DNA from: Gorsachius magnificus
Taxonomy: Eukaryota > Chordata > Aves > Pelecaniformes > Ardeidae
Length of the DNA stretch: 64,000 nucleotides
NCBI GenBank assembly: GCA_034008185.1
Contig: CM067084.1
Location: 42,173,099 to 42,237,098 of the forward strand
Direction: 5' to 3'
The notes beneath the pieces were generated by a model. The model searched no databases. It was not told the DNA's origin and worked only from the letters and a program-made list of their open reading frames with translations. A program made the translations under genes and the position numbers. Shown here one piece after another: positions 38,601 through 50,875 of this stretch (positions are counted from its first letter, which is position 1; every line of letters starts with the position of its first letter).

Positions 38601-39996
38601 ATGTTGGTGACTTCTTCAAAGAAAGACAGCGTGGTTATTTCTTAGCTATTAAAAATGAACCGGCTGTAGAAAATAGATAGCAATTTAAAAATGCCCTCTG
38701 ATGTTTTTGCTGACTAAAAGATGGAGCTGTGCTAACTAAAATTAATTCTGTGCGTGTGTAAAATTCTGATGTAGTCCTTCATCTCATATAGTATTTACCA
38801 TAAGGACCATGTTTCCTCAGTTCCTTGAGTTATAACATTATAGTTTAGGGATTTTAAGATTATTTTTTTTTCCCTTCTCAATGTAGTTTAACATGCTGAT
38901 ACCAACTTAGAGGTATAGCTAAAAGCAGATGATGTTGACTGAAAGCTTGTCTGTGAAATAGTGGCCAGAAATGCAAATTAGGAAAGGAATTGAGTAAAGA
39001 AAACAGAAACATCATTACACCATTAATGTACTCTTGATCCATCCACAAGTTGAATCCTGTGTACAATGCTCTCCTCTCAAAAATGGCATGGCAGAATGGG
39101 GATGGATTTGTAGAAGAGTAGCATGAATGCTCAAAGATATGAAATTGCTTTGCTTACAAGTGTTATGGATGCTAAGTGATTATAGCGATTTGCAAGACTG
39201 GAAAAATTTAAGGCAAATTCATTGAGGGTTCATAAATATGTAGGCAAGAGCTTCACCTCAGGACTCTGAGGTTTACACGTGTAGAAACAGACAGAGGTGT
39301 GGGAAGATATAATGGTAAACTGGTCTGTTCTCATATGCTTTCAAAATTACCTGCTATCAATCACTCAGAAGATGCTGGACTAACTGAACCCACAAAGGAT
39401 TTCTACTCCAACCTGATTCAAGACAAAAGTGAAGCTGAGAAATTATGTACTTTAAAAATTCCTTTTACAATAAAATGAAATGAAATTAGATTAATATACA
39501 ATGAAATCCACATTTAGAAACAACTTTCACACAGGTGTCTTAAGCTGGGCATGTAACCCTGCCTTAGAGCACTTACTTACCCTCTCTGAAGTGAATGAAA
39601 TTTTGCCTGGTTTGTGACTGCGGAGTTACTCTACTCCTTATTTTTCCAAGGAAAATAATTTCTAAAAGTGTGGTCTGAGTCGACAAAATGCAGATTGGTG
39701 AGTAAATGTTTTGTGGGAGAGGAATATTTATGGGAAAAGAGATGCTGTTATTTTAGGAAAGTGAAAGGGACTGAGTTTAATGGAAATACTTTTTTGTTTT
39801 GTTTTGTTTTCCTACTGTTACTGAGGTATCATGATGAAAGTTTACCATTAAATGACCATCATATTAATTCTTTATGAGAACTCTTAAATGTAATGATTCG
39901 GGGCTGAATTCTGCTACTCACAAATAAAAATCTGCAGACTTGTCTCAAATTATTGCAGGTTTACTCCACGTTAATTAAGGTCCAGTTTTGATCCTC

Positions 39997-40013
39997 TTTT
40001 TTTTTTTTTTTTT
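39997..40013. repeat. Poly-T tract, 17 bases
   Basis: A simple homopolymer within AT-rich DNA. Confidence 0.95.
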
Positions 40014-41458
40014 CTTGGTAAAAAGATATAAAACAATCCAAAATAGAATTTTAGGCTATCCAAGTAATCAAAAATTAACTTGTTCTTTAAAAGGTAAAAA
40101 CCAATTCATATGTAGTGTGCTTTCTCAGTCTTTTATTGCCGCCTTCTCCCTTTCTTTGTCACAATAGGAATCGTGGACAAGTTAGTCTTTAAAAGCCTGG
40201 TCCCTTTCCAGTTCCATGAAATGTGGGACATTATTTCACTTCTGTGAAATAAAAGTATTGGCTTTTCTTGGTCATTTTTCGTTTCAGTCTGGGATCTGTC
40301 ACAAAGGAATAACTCTTCAAGAAAATGGTACAGCTGGAGGTGTAGGCTTAAATTCAGAGAATACAAACCAAAATTATCTGCCAGGGAGCGCATTTAGACT
40401 GGACATAAAGGAACCTGAGCTCATGGTGTATTGAAAGCCCATAAAGGATTAGTAGAAAAATTAGAAAGAAACATTAGATAAAACTTCATAATCACTTTCT
40501 AATTATTGAAATATAAATTATTGCATCAGTATTTTTTTCTAGTTTTATTTCCGCATATAATCTTAACATGTATATCCAATACTGGTTGGGAAAACTGTCG
40601 AGAACTTGAAACTTTAAATTAAAAAAGCCCATGTAATTTCCACAATGGCAAGGTTAAATGTTGAGACCAATTGTCATTTATTTATTGCTACTTTTTAGTT
40701 CATACTGTAGTTATATATGGAACATGTTAATCATTATAAAAACAGAAAGACTGTTCTTGCCTCAGGAGTTTTCTGTTTGTCTTTCAGATCATATTTTTGA
40801 CTGGCATTTACAGATTCTATGGCAAAGCTGTTAATTTAATTTTGGCATTTGTTAGCCAAGGGAAGGAAAATAATTCCTTCTGTGAAAATAATATAGAAAG
40901 TGTTTATAATTTTTTTTATTGAAATATTTCCCCTTTGGAAAATAAGATTTTCTGGAAGTCACTCATTTCTTCTGTGAAGAATCATTGCTTTCATTGAAAC
41001 ACTTCAACAGTGTAATAATAGAAAATAAAAAAAATAAATAAAAGAGATGAGAAGCGATTTCAAAACCATTTTTAGTTTACCTTGCATCATAGTTTACTCT
41101 TGGAAATGAAAACAGTTCTGACCCTTTCTCAGATTTTAGGATTGCATGTATTTTAACTTTTTAGCTTTGCTAAACAGTTTTTAAGCTGTTCAAAGAAGTC
41201 AGTCTGTAATTATCTCTACAGCTGCTTTCTTTTTTCTTTTTTTTTTGTTGTTTTGCTTAGCTTTGCTAAACAGGCAAATATAAATAAGAAAGAGTAATAA
41301 ATTATGAAACATCTGAACCAAACTTGTACACAGCATAATGCCTTGAAAGCTTTGTAACAAAGGCATTTCAAAGAGTAGCCCCATTGTTCTATTTTAAGAC
41401 TTGGAAAATCTGTTTTTTGAACAATATATTAATGGAAACAAGATCTCCAACTATTTAT

Positions 41459-41503
41459 TAAAGTCTAATGAAAGTTTAAATAAAGTCTAATTAAAGTTTA
41501 ATG
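41459..41503. repeat. Imperfect tandem duplication, about 21 bp
   Basis: The segment built on AAAGTCTAATGAAAGTTTAA is followed at once by a second copy, AAAGTCTAATTAAAGTTTAA, with a short spacer. It is a local slippage-type duplication. Confidence 0.85.
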
Positions 41504-42656
41504 AATATAGGAAATTTTAATAATATCACAGTGTTGTGCTCTGTATGTGCTTGTTATTGTGAATTGGTTGGCAGAACATGGGCTTTTATAGTTCGCACCT
41601 ACAGCTTTCATAAGACTTTCTTTTGATTTTGCCAGTTTTGCATATCTTTAGAAAGCATGAGCAATGTGAAAGGAGAGCATGGTAATCTAGTGCACAGGCT
41701 GAAAAAACTTGTTCTCCCTTTAGTTGCAATTCCTTATTTCCTTTGTACTTTCTAAATGATATTTGTCGCACCTCAGATCTGCAAATGCATTTTTGCTGCA
41801 CCTGTCACTCCTTGATAATGGTTAATTTTAAACCCATAGCAGATATAAAAATATTGATCTATTAACACCACCAACAAAAACAATACTTTATGAAAAGTAC
41901 TGTAGGTTATGTAGTGCCTTCTGAAGTGCCTCCTAAAAGGCTGCAAGAGAAGAGCATCAAGCTGCAGAAGGTAACTATGGGCTCAGTCAAAGCTTGCCTA
42001 TGTGGTATCAAACCCCAACAGCCCTGTAGCTCCCACGCTACCAAATCTCTCTCTGGCAGCATGACAAGTATATGGACCATACATCACCAGGGCACTGAAA
42101 ATTCTAGAAAGTCTCTTTCTTTTACTGCTTTCCAAAATTCAAATTTTACAGCTTCCTCATCACTTGCTTGTACAAACAGGATGAAGTCTGGATTTTATCC
42201 AGAAAATGGGGTTTGTAAGTGTCTTGGGCAGTTAGGTACAAATTGACTTGTCTTTTTCAATTTAAACTGCCTGTTAAGATCTGAACAACCTTTGAAATAT
42301 AGAAATGTTGTGTTTGAACAGCTTTGAGAAGGTGGTCATTCTTATAACTGTGGGTTAACCTTGTAGAAGTAGTTACTAGAGTAGGTTCCAGGATTCACTT
42401 TACAGGATTTGTATGTATACATCTTTATAGGTAATATTTTGTGTATATCCAGAGCATTTCCTGTTCTGGAACTTTTTGTCTCCTATCTTTGGAAAACAGG
42501 CCAAATAAATTTGGAAAACTGTAGTAATCATAAGCAATTATATTCTTTATAGGCTGTTATTGGGGATTTCTTCCATAGTTCAAATAGATGTCATTAAAAA
42601 AACTATAAAATTCCTTGTAACATAACTACTTCCTTATAAAACCATACTAAATAGAT

Positions 42657-42677
42657 AAAAAAAAAAAAAAAAAAAAC
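42657..42677. repeat. Poly-A tract, 21 bases
   Basis: A simple homopolymer of 21 A with no recognisable element upstream. Confidence 0.95.
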
Positions 42678-42960
42678 TAGAGGAAAAAAATGAAATAGGT
42701 GTTCTATTATATTTGCATATTTTGTGGGCATTGGATACAATCCAGAAAGTATAATATTTAATGAATGCATTGACGACTAAAATATATAGCTATGAAATGT
42801 GTCTGTTTTTTCAAATGTACTCAATATGGGGATAAAAAGGAAGTTTCAGAGATTTTTGAACATCTTCTTGTCTGCAATGACATTTATCTTCCCTTAATTA
42901 CTCTTTTTTCATTTTTGCCACCCCATTGCAAACACTTTTTAGGCCTTTGAAGGAGTGAAG

Positions 42961-42998
42961 AACTCTAAATTTAGAGTTTGGGGGGGGGAAAAAACCCC
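42961..42998. repeat. Perfect 18-bp palindrome followed by G9-A6-C4
   Basis: AACTCTAAATTTAGAGTT at 42961-42978 is its own reverse complement. Two bases later there are nine G, six A and four C, which could pair as a G4/C4 stem with an A6 loop. The two structures sit side by side in otherwise plain AT-rich DNA. No function is known to me. Confidence 0.95.
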
Positions 42999-44449
42999 AA
43001 TTTTTTAGTACAAACAGACCTTTGGCAGGTTTAACATATCTGTAACAGCTGGTATAATTTGCCATAATTTTTTATGCAACATCGTAAAGAACAGGCCATA
43101 ACTCCCATCTCTAAATGCAACTGGCATATTTCTTCCTGCTTCTCCTGCTGTGGACTGCCAATTATCAAGAGTGAGTAATGAAAGAGTGAAGCCTTTGGAG
43201 CAGCCTATTCTCAGAACCATTAGTTTTCTTTTATACTCCAGCCTAATTCCAGGAATGTGCTAGATGAGAAATAAGACATATCATGTCATTTCAGGATAAT
43301 ACCCTGTAATTTTGGGGTAATAAAGAATTCATTTCTGGAGAGAGAAGTGATCTGATATGGAAAAGTTCAATTTCTTTCTCTCCAGAGAGCTTTATCTCTT
43401 CAGATGTGACCTTGTATAATTAAATATATTTCAAATATCAAGAGAAATGGCAGCAGAGCAGACAATAGAATTCTCTATTTCATGTAGAAATGAAATGAAA
43501 TTATATGAAGCAGTCAGTGTAATATAAGATGAAGTAGATTGCTACTATTCATTGTTTCCAGTGGAATTCCTGCTGTTTGATTTTATTCATTACAGTTTCA
43601 TAAGGAGGCAATTGTATTGTGTCTGTGTGACTAGAGTTTTAGACTCACACTTAATTGCATTAATTCAGAAGTACTGGCAAGAATCAGTACTTAATCGCTG
43701 TTATTACTTGAATATAAAAGAGAAAAGGGATGGTGTCCACTATACAAGAAGTTACAAATTTCACGCATGGAATACCAGGTGCTTGGAAGCTACAGTTCTG
43801 ATTCTTAAAGGAAGATGTATTTAATAAAAGAGGATCTAAAACCCATTTTATTCCAATGGTAGATTAAAAATATTTCAAAACAAATAAAATTATTTCTTTC
43901 CCAAAACACCCTTTTTTTCCTAAAAACGAAACCACCTCACTAATCTAAGTCAGTTTTGACTGTTTTAAGATGACAGGCTTAGACACAAGAATTCCTTTAT
44001 TTTCTGTAATTTGAATCCTATTTTATTAACTTGCCTGATAATATTAATGATTATTTCAATATGGTTTTAAACCTGGTTTCATAAGTGTTCTTATTACAGT
44101 CCTTGCACTGAAGGAAAGCCACACAAGATAATGGTTGGTGACATGTTAACTGCTAGAAAGGAGTGAGAACAGTCAAAAACACTTTTCCCAAGAGCAGCAT
44201 GCATCCTCAGTTGCATTTTCACATTGCACATTCAGTCTTTTTGAGCTGTTACCTAACTATATTGGTTAATGGTGCTCAGCTAATAATCTTTACTGTCTTG
44301 TTCATTGGGTTACTTTTGGAGTAGAGGCATAGGGTTCCTTCTCTGGCTCAAGCTCGCACCTAGATCAGGTGAACTGTGGAGCGCACTAAGGGGGAAAGGA
44401 TGGGCACGTGTTGCTCTGTGTCCTCGCCCTGTGTCTCCCCTGCTTGCAG

Positions 44450-44615
44450 CGTGGCTGGACCAGCGATGGCAGCCTTGTCCTCAGGCCACTTAGGTGTGCT
44501 TCTCCTGAATTAGCAGGTACTTTGCAGATGGAAATATGGATGCACAAAGTCCAAGTATGGAAAGCACTGCAATTTGGCCTTCACTCTGACGTGCTGTCCA
44601 GAAGGCACGGCAAAC
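44450..44615 (+). other. Candidate internal exon, 166 nt, host gene unknown
   Basis: A very strong acceptor (CTCGCCCTGTGTCTCCCCTGCTTGCAG has no competing AG) precedes a 166-base segment with raised GC content that ends in GGCAAAC before a GTAAGT donor at 44616-44621. Reading from the first base, 55 codons are open (RGWTSDGSLVLRPLRCASPE at the start), leaving one base to carry over. That one-base carry fits the only fully open frame of the candidate at 52458-52510. The peptide resembles no family I know. An internal AG|GTACTT at about 44515 could act as an alternative donor. It may be a coding exon, a noncoding-RNA exon or coincidence. Confidence 0.3.
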
Positions 44616-45094
44616 GTAAGTTTTGTAAACCTTTTTATTAGCTCTGATTTTACAGCTTTGGCACCAAGTGATATAGTAATGTCAGATGCTATCTAGAAAA
44701 TATATAATAGCTGAAATTCCTTGCAATGGATTGTCCCTAGACCTTTTCTTTATGATTGGTGTCATTTCTAAAGCAATAATGTAACTTAATGTAACATGGC
44801 AAATTTTACTCTATAAATGGAGCCTGCTAGAAAATTAGATTTAGATTTCAGTTCGCTTAGGGTATTTGTGGTTAATGGCATTTCAATACTCGCTTAAAAG
44901 GCAGTTTTAGGAACTTCTGCTCTGAGGTAGATTAATACTACAGCAAGGTGACTCTTAGTATTGAGCTGGACTTTTTGTTTACTTTGCATCGTATCAAATG
45001 TTAAAGAATATAAGGCTTGAACATTAAAAATTCATTAATGTTTTTCTGTATGTTCTGCTACAAAAATGAGTGTGCCAATTTCAGCATAAAGTAT

Positions 45095-45121
45095 GGGGTG
45101 GGATTGGGGGTTGGTTTGGGG
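45095..45121 (+). repeat. G/T-rich tract with G-quadruplex motif
   Basis: The plus strand shows GGGG, T, GGG, ATT, GGGGG, TTGGTTT, GGGG, which satisfies the usual pattern of four G-blocks of at least three with loops of one to seven bases. A further GT-rich stretch continues to about 45156. Formation is inferred. Confidence 0.75.
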
Positions 45122-46000
45122 TTTGGTTTTTTGTTGGTGGTGTGGTTTTTTTTTCCATAACTTTGATTATATATCACCCTCCACTCTGTTTGGGATGGGG
45201 GAATAGTGTGTTGAAGAAAGTCTGTCTCAGAACAGTACCTTATTTTTTGGTAAATATAAACTTGAGGTTTATGCCAAGATAAAGATATGAGTTAGACCTT
45301 ATTCTTGTGGAAAGCAGCTTTGTGGAGTTCCATGGAGAGATGAACCTTTAAAATCTCTTTGAACACAAGGGCTTCTACATGTTCTCGACACTGGCATGGT
45401 AGCCTTTTACTCTATAAAAAAATGTTAAGTTTTCCATTATGTTATTTCTTTTGAGAAAGGTAGTGGGGTTTAGAATGGGATGCAAGAGAGGCATTTTGAG
45501 CTGCTTTACTTCGCTAGTGTCTCATCTGTTGGCTGATGCATCTGTGTTCAAAAGATTCTTTTATCTTTTCTTGCAAGTGTTCTTCTGTCAGCATGATCTA
45601 AACAAGAGTTAGAATAGAAAGCGTTTCATTATACAGGTCCAAATAGCTGCCAGCTAGCTTAATTCTCTCTTGTAATTTGAGAAAGTAGTATATTGTGAAG
45701 ACAACATGAGGAAGAGTTTTGAAATAGATGGTTTCAACGTAACCTCAAGGTTAATGTTGCATTTGTTACCTTTCGAACTATACCACATCCTTTGTGGAAC
45801 TTGTGCTTTGCCAAGAGTTTAAATCATTTCAAATGTATAGTGTTGCTGGGCTTTTGTAACTGATGTACGGCTCAATTCAGTTCATAAAAGTTTATCATCT
45901 TTCTAATTCTAGTAAAAATTAATTTTACTGAAGTTAATTCATTTTTTAAAATCAGTTCTAAAATTATGTGATTAATTTACTATTTATTATTTTTTCAAAG

Positions 46001-46076
46001 TGCAAATTGCAACTGAGTATCTGAACATGAATTATGCAAATTGCAACTGAGTATCAGAACACGAATTACGCAAATT
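46001..46076. repeat. 34-bp tandem repeat, two full copies plus a partial third
   Basis: A 34-base unit starting TGCAAATTGCAACTGAGTAT occupies 46001-46034 and is repeated at 46035-46068 with two substitutions. A third partial copy (CGCAAATT) follows at 46069-46076. Low divergence between copies implies a fairly recent duplication. Confidence 0.95.
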
Positions 46077-46218
46077 CATATTCAGTGTAATATAAAAAGT
46101 CCTAGTTTAAGCTTATTAATTTCAGTATTATAACTCAGTATCAGCTACACGTATGAATTTGTTTGAAATGCTTAAGAGTTACTCATATTATAAAGGTCCT
46201 AGGAATTTAAGTAGTATT

Positions 46219-46242
46219 TTCTGCACCCTCAAGGGTGCAGAA
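46219..46242. repeat. Near-perfect inverted repeat, 11-bp arms
   Basis: TTCTGCACCCT and its exact reverse complement AGGGTGCAGAA are separated by only two bases (CA). It could form a hairpin or small cruciform. The arms are GC-balanced and so more stable than the surrounding AT-rich DNA would predict. Confidence 0.95.
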
Positions 46243-47200
46243 GACATAGAATAAGAATATATGTGAGGACTATGTGAAGCTAGCATTATTTTGGTGGTTT
46301 GTAGTTAAATAGTCAGGAACTGGAGCTGAAGACTTAGTGCATAGTTTCCATTTGCATATTCTTTCTCCCAAAGAAACAACAGTTGATAATGCGACCCCAG
46401 ACTTTTATAAAATTTAAGTGCAAAATAAAAAGATTTTTCAATGATGGCTTAAATGGATAGCTCCTACCAGCGGGATAGGGATCTGATAATGCACATCATA
46501 TGTTTCCCCATCTGTTCCTGTGCGTTGCCACAAAATGGTGTGATGAGATAACAAAGGATTTGATAAGAAAATGCGTCATGTATTCTTTGTTTTTTACATC
46601 ATAGCAGTGCAAACATTTACATGAAATGATAGTAGTCTTTGGCAGAACAATTTCAGCACCTAACCTTTTCTAGCCTGACTTCTGTGTGAGCCTAATATGC
46701 TCTCAGTTATGCTGGTATCTGGAAAAATTGCAATGATTATGAAGAATTTATACTGATAGTGCTCAGATACTGTCCTACACTGTTATGTGCATGTGCAAAA
46801 GTAGAAAGAAAGAAAAGTATTTCCTTAGAAGAGTTTTATATTTCATTTAAGTGCTATTATTTTATAAAGGAATGTTTAAAATAAGAAGAAAACCTTGAAA
46901 CATCAATTTTTGTGTTGCCAGTATCTGAAGTAAAAGTAGATACAGGTTTTCAGTGGAAGTGTTACCTTTACTGTAAGTTTACTTATACTAATGAAAACTG
47001 TTTTCCAACGATTATGCAAGGTTATTTGTCTGTTCCCCCTTTTTCTTCTCCTGTTCACATTTTCTTTCTTGAATAAGTATGTGTGTGTATAGAGAGCATT
47101 TTTATGTGTGAGGCAGCAATAAATCTCTAGGCATATATATGTAGCTGTTGCTAACTTCCTTTTGAAGTGATGGCCTGTGGATGAAAGTCATGGAGACCAC

Positions 47201-47206
47201 ATATAC

Positions 47207-47240
<34 letters not shown>
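47201..47240. repeat. Compound (AT)n/(AC)n microsatellite
   Basis: An ATATAC-rich start passes into about eleven uninterrupted AC units ending at 47240, followed by GTACGT. It is an ordinary vertebrate dinucleotide microsatellite, probably length-polymorphic. Confidence 0.95.
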
Positions 47241-49570
47241 GTACGTCAAGCCAGTGCAGCATCTTCTGTCTGGCACCCCAAAAACTCCCTGATCCATCTG
47301 AGTCCTACTAGTAGTTTGAATTTTCACTTTAGAAGTTCTCAAGGATAAGCACAACTGAAAACTGCAATCACTGCAATCAGTTGTGACCTTCTATTCAGGT
47401 TAATTCAAATATTATTCTGTTTGATTACATGTATAATGGCACAACATAGCTTGCTACAAACTGGATTTGTAAAATGCTTGTCTTGATAAGAGGTTTTGTG
47501 ATTATTCACTAAAGCTGCAATCACAAGGAAGATCAAGTAAAAAGCGTGAAGGGAAGGTCCAAAGAATTTAGCTGCTAAAATCTCCTTCTCTAGGGAACAT
47601 ATGCAAACTATGTTGAAAAGACTGCCGTAGGAATGGCAAAAAAGAAACCTCTGACACAAGCCTCACCCCCACCTGTCAAATTTCAATTCTCTTGTGAAGC
47701 AGCAGTTCTCAAGAGGATTTTTTCCTTTTACTTTTTTTTTTCCCCAAAGCAAAGATGTTGAGAATTGTTTTTCTCAAAGAGACAATGTGGGTTGTTTTGG
47801 GTTTTTTTCTAGTTAGTCATAAGCTGTTGAACCATTTTATGAAGTTATTCTAATAAAAAAAAAATGAAAATAAATCTTCATTAAGTCCATGACATGGAAA
47901 ATTTCAATACTGATCATTAAATTCTGGTAAGGTTGACATACTGAAAACAGTCTCCTAGTAAGGAAATGTTTAGAAACATTATTAGTAACTAATGCTACGA
48001 TTTCCTCTGTATAAAATAATTATCAAGCACCTTCAGTACGTACTGGCAACTTTTTAATAGTGATGTATTAGGCCCCCTATGAGATAAGTATGATACCATT
48101 TTCTTCTAAAAGGTAGATAACCTGAAATACAGAATTTGGTGAATTACCGACAGAGGGATTTTGTAAAATAGCCAGTAGAAGGGTCAAAATTTTTCAATTC
48201 CTTGTCCTTTGACTTACCTGTACAATCATGATGATGCATTGAATAAAGAATCAAGTTTCTTGAACACTAGTTTTCCGTGACAGTTTATATATACTTATTC
48301 ATTTACAAATGTAAAATAAGACAAGTTTTTATTCCTACTATTTTTCATTCTGGTTAGAAAGCTAGTAGTCAGCAGCATACATTCTCTAATAGTACAGGGG
48401 AAAAAAAATTTAGAAATTTAAATTAGTTCAGAATAACTGTATGGTATTCTTGTATTCATGAGCTACCTTAACCTTAAATGAAAATACCTAACTAACTGAA
48501 GCCCTGGATCATGCTACTTTTAACAGAAAAAACCTTTTCATTTTGATTAATGTTTTCCTTTGATCTTCCTTTTGAAAGGCAAAGGAATTTTTAGTGCAGG
48601 TATTACTGTTCCCATTACCCACAGTTCTCCTCTAGTGACTCTTTTCTCATGGGTTCCTAAGAAATAACTCATAAGTTTGCAGATTAGAAGAGTGAAAGTT
48701 GGTAATGTTCTGATCATTTGTGAAATAGTATGTTTTCAACTGCCTTTTTCTTTGGTCTTTACCTTACAAAGTTAAATTTTTATGGAGTTAAAGTTAGACT
48801 ATGTCTCAGATACTAAAAATGAGACTCTTCCAACTATATAGTGGTGAATTACATCATATTAAAGTTTTTATGTTAATAATAGTTTTCCAGTATTTACTTA
48901 CTGAGTAGAAGAGACAATAGAAAAGAACATTGTAATTGTAAGCAATATATAAAATAAACCAAGTGTGACAAAAATATTTTCTTTTTATACTAACAACTTA
49001 AATAGCAGCTCCAGCAGTCTAGGTATGACTTAATCCTGAAAATATGACAGTCAAGATCAACAAGATTAATGAACCTCAAGGTCTTACAAATCCTCTGGCC
49101 CTATAAAGACAAGGATTCTTTCATCTCTCTGCACTGCACATGGACGTCCCCCATCAAGTAGTCCAAATAGATATAAGAAGGTAGAGTTGAGCATATTATC
49201 TTTTTTAAAGTAGTAAAGCAAACAATCCTAGAAAGACTGGACAGCAACAAATCTGATGCTTTCACAGCACTAATTATTTGCTTTTTAAAGTGTTTTTCTG
49301 CACTACTTTAGAAGGGAAAAGGAGATGAATCTCTGAATGTTTGCTCTAATAAAAAGAAAGCCGGTGTATAACAAAAATGTTATACATTGAAGATAATGCA
49401 TGAGAGCACCTTTTCCAGTTTGTAGTACGAGCTAAACTGGACCATATTCAGGTGTCAGTAGAGGCACTCAAAATTGTCCATCCTGTGTAGATTTAAGGAG
49501 CAGCAAAGAGCTACAGGACTTGGTAAAAGTGGTTGTGCCAGGTTTAAAGGAATACCCATGGGCTGTCTTT

Positions 49571-49614
49571 AAAAAAAAAAAAACAAAAAAAAAAAAAAAC
49601 AAAAAAAAAAAAAA
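49571..49614. repeat. Interrupted poly-A tract, 44 bases
   Basis: Three runs of 13 to 15 A are separated by single C bases, giving an (A)nC periodicity of about 15. This suggests duplication of an A-run rather than a retrotransposon tail; no element was recognised upstream. Confidence 0.95.
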
Positions 49615-50842
49615 CCACAAACTAGAGAAACCCACTTGAAATTCTAAACTTGTGCTCCCTCTTGGCTTTCATTACTTCTTGTTCTAGACCAAAACATCAC
49701 ATTACCTCTTTATTTAGAGAACCGTGCGATAAGGAGGTATTACCAAGTTCCCTCTTCAGCTGAAACAGTCACCAGAGACTTACTGTCTCTGGAGGATAGT
49801 TGAAAAACTTAGAGTTGAGCTGTTCCTTTTTTCCTCTGTTACCATCGTCAATGATTTTTTCAGCTTTAGGTAGATATTTTGAAATATATAGGAGAACAGG
49901 GAGTCACAACTTGTGCCATATGATATCAAAAAGGTAACTGTTTATTCATAAATATTTTCATATGGAAAGCAATAATGACATTGTTTCCATCCCAAATATC
50001 TACAGCTATTTTTGAGGTTTTGAAACTGTTCACCAGTACTAGGTTTTACGGGGTTTTACAAGATTTTATTTCTTGCAATGTAAGATTTCCCAGCTACTGG
50101 TTAGCTGGACTTTTGTCTCTTTCTGCATGTCTCCAAATGCTTCTATAGATGTTTTTAGACATGGATCTTTATTTCTCATGTAATATTTTCAATTGGAGAC
50201 AGTACCATAATGTAGCAATGATTTTTCTTCGGCGGGTCTGACAGTCTTCAGTGCTTCTGGTTCTTTTCTTGGCTGTAGGCACTAGCGTTTGTAATAATCA
50301 AACCAGCCTTTTGAAATAACGGTGTTTATATTAACAATAGATAAGGCCTTTTAAGAGGAAAAACATACTAAAAATACTCCACACATTTATTTTCCGAAAG
50401 GTCTTACCACTATGTAATTTCTAGCTGAACAGTCTTGCTTTCAGTTAACCTCCATAAATTGTACGCCCTTCCTTGCTTTCCCTGTTCCTCATTCCCTACT
50501 GCGTTTACAGAATGTTACTTTTTAAACCTCTCCATTCTTCTGATGTCTGTTACGCTTCAACCATCACCTAAAACCAGTCTTTTTCTTTACAGAATTATCT
50601 CTTAGTAATCCTACAGTATTTGCAGAGAACTGACTTATTCTGAACAGTTCTTCATTTTTATCTCTATACCAGACCTTAAACCAAACTGATATATGTATTT
50701 AGTAACCTGTGCACCAATATAACATCACATAGTGTATGTGTAAGCAATGCTATAGTTTTTAATTCTTGTTGAATATTTTTAGGTTAAAACTATTTTATCA
50801 GCTGTCAACTTTGAGGTTTCGACCTCATTCTACATCTTGCAG

Positions 50843-50875
50843 AATAGTCTGAGCAAAATTGTTTCAGTTTCTAAG
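50843..50875 (+). other. Possible 33-nt microexon
   Basis: The acceptor GACCTCATTCTACATCTTGCAG precedes a 33-base segment that ends in CTAAG before a GTGAGC donor. One frame is open (NSLSKIVSVSK) and the other two contain stops. Its phase does not fit the neighbouring plus-strand candidates at 44450 and 52458, which weakens the case. Pattern evidence only. Confidence 0.15.

Larger units (their letters stand above)
23401..44449. other. AT-rich DNA, no recognised gene
   Basis: No gene family, RNA gene or clear mobile element was recognised. Simple repeats include an AT-rich run near 26086-26120, an AT run near 27618-27645, poly-T tracts at 35613-35641 and 39997-40013, a duplicated AT-rich unit at 41459-41503 and a poly-A at 42657-42677. 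A perfect palindrome beside a G-run lies at 42961-42998. One exon-like segment on the minus strand (34640-34760) is listed separately. Intron or intergenic DNA fits best. Confidence 0.6.

Noticed and set aside
41890..42246. 118-codon plus-strand open frame taken as a single gene
   Set aside because: Ser/Thr/Lys-rich without any domain; only a small part of it has splice-like borders, and that part is reported separately as weak.
46001..46076. Tandem repeat considered as a CRISPR-like array
   Set aside because: The copies are directly adjacent without spacers and the genome is a vertebrate one.
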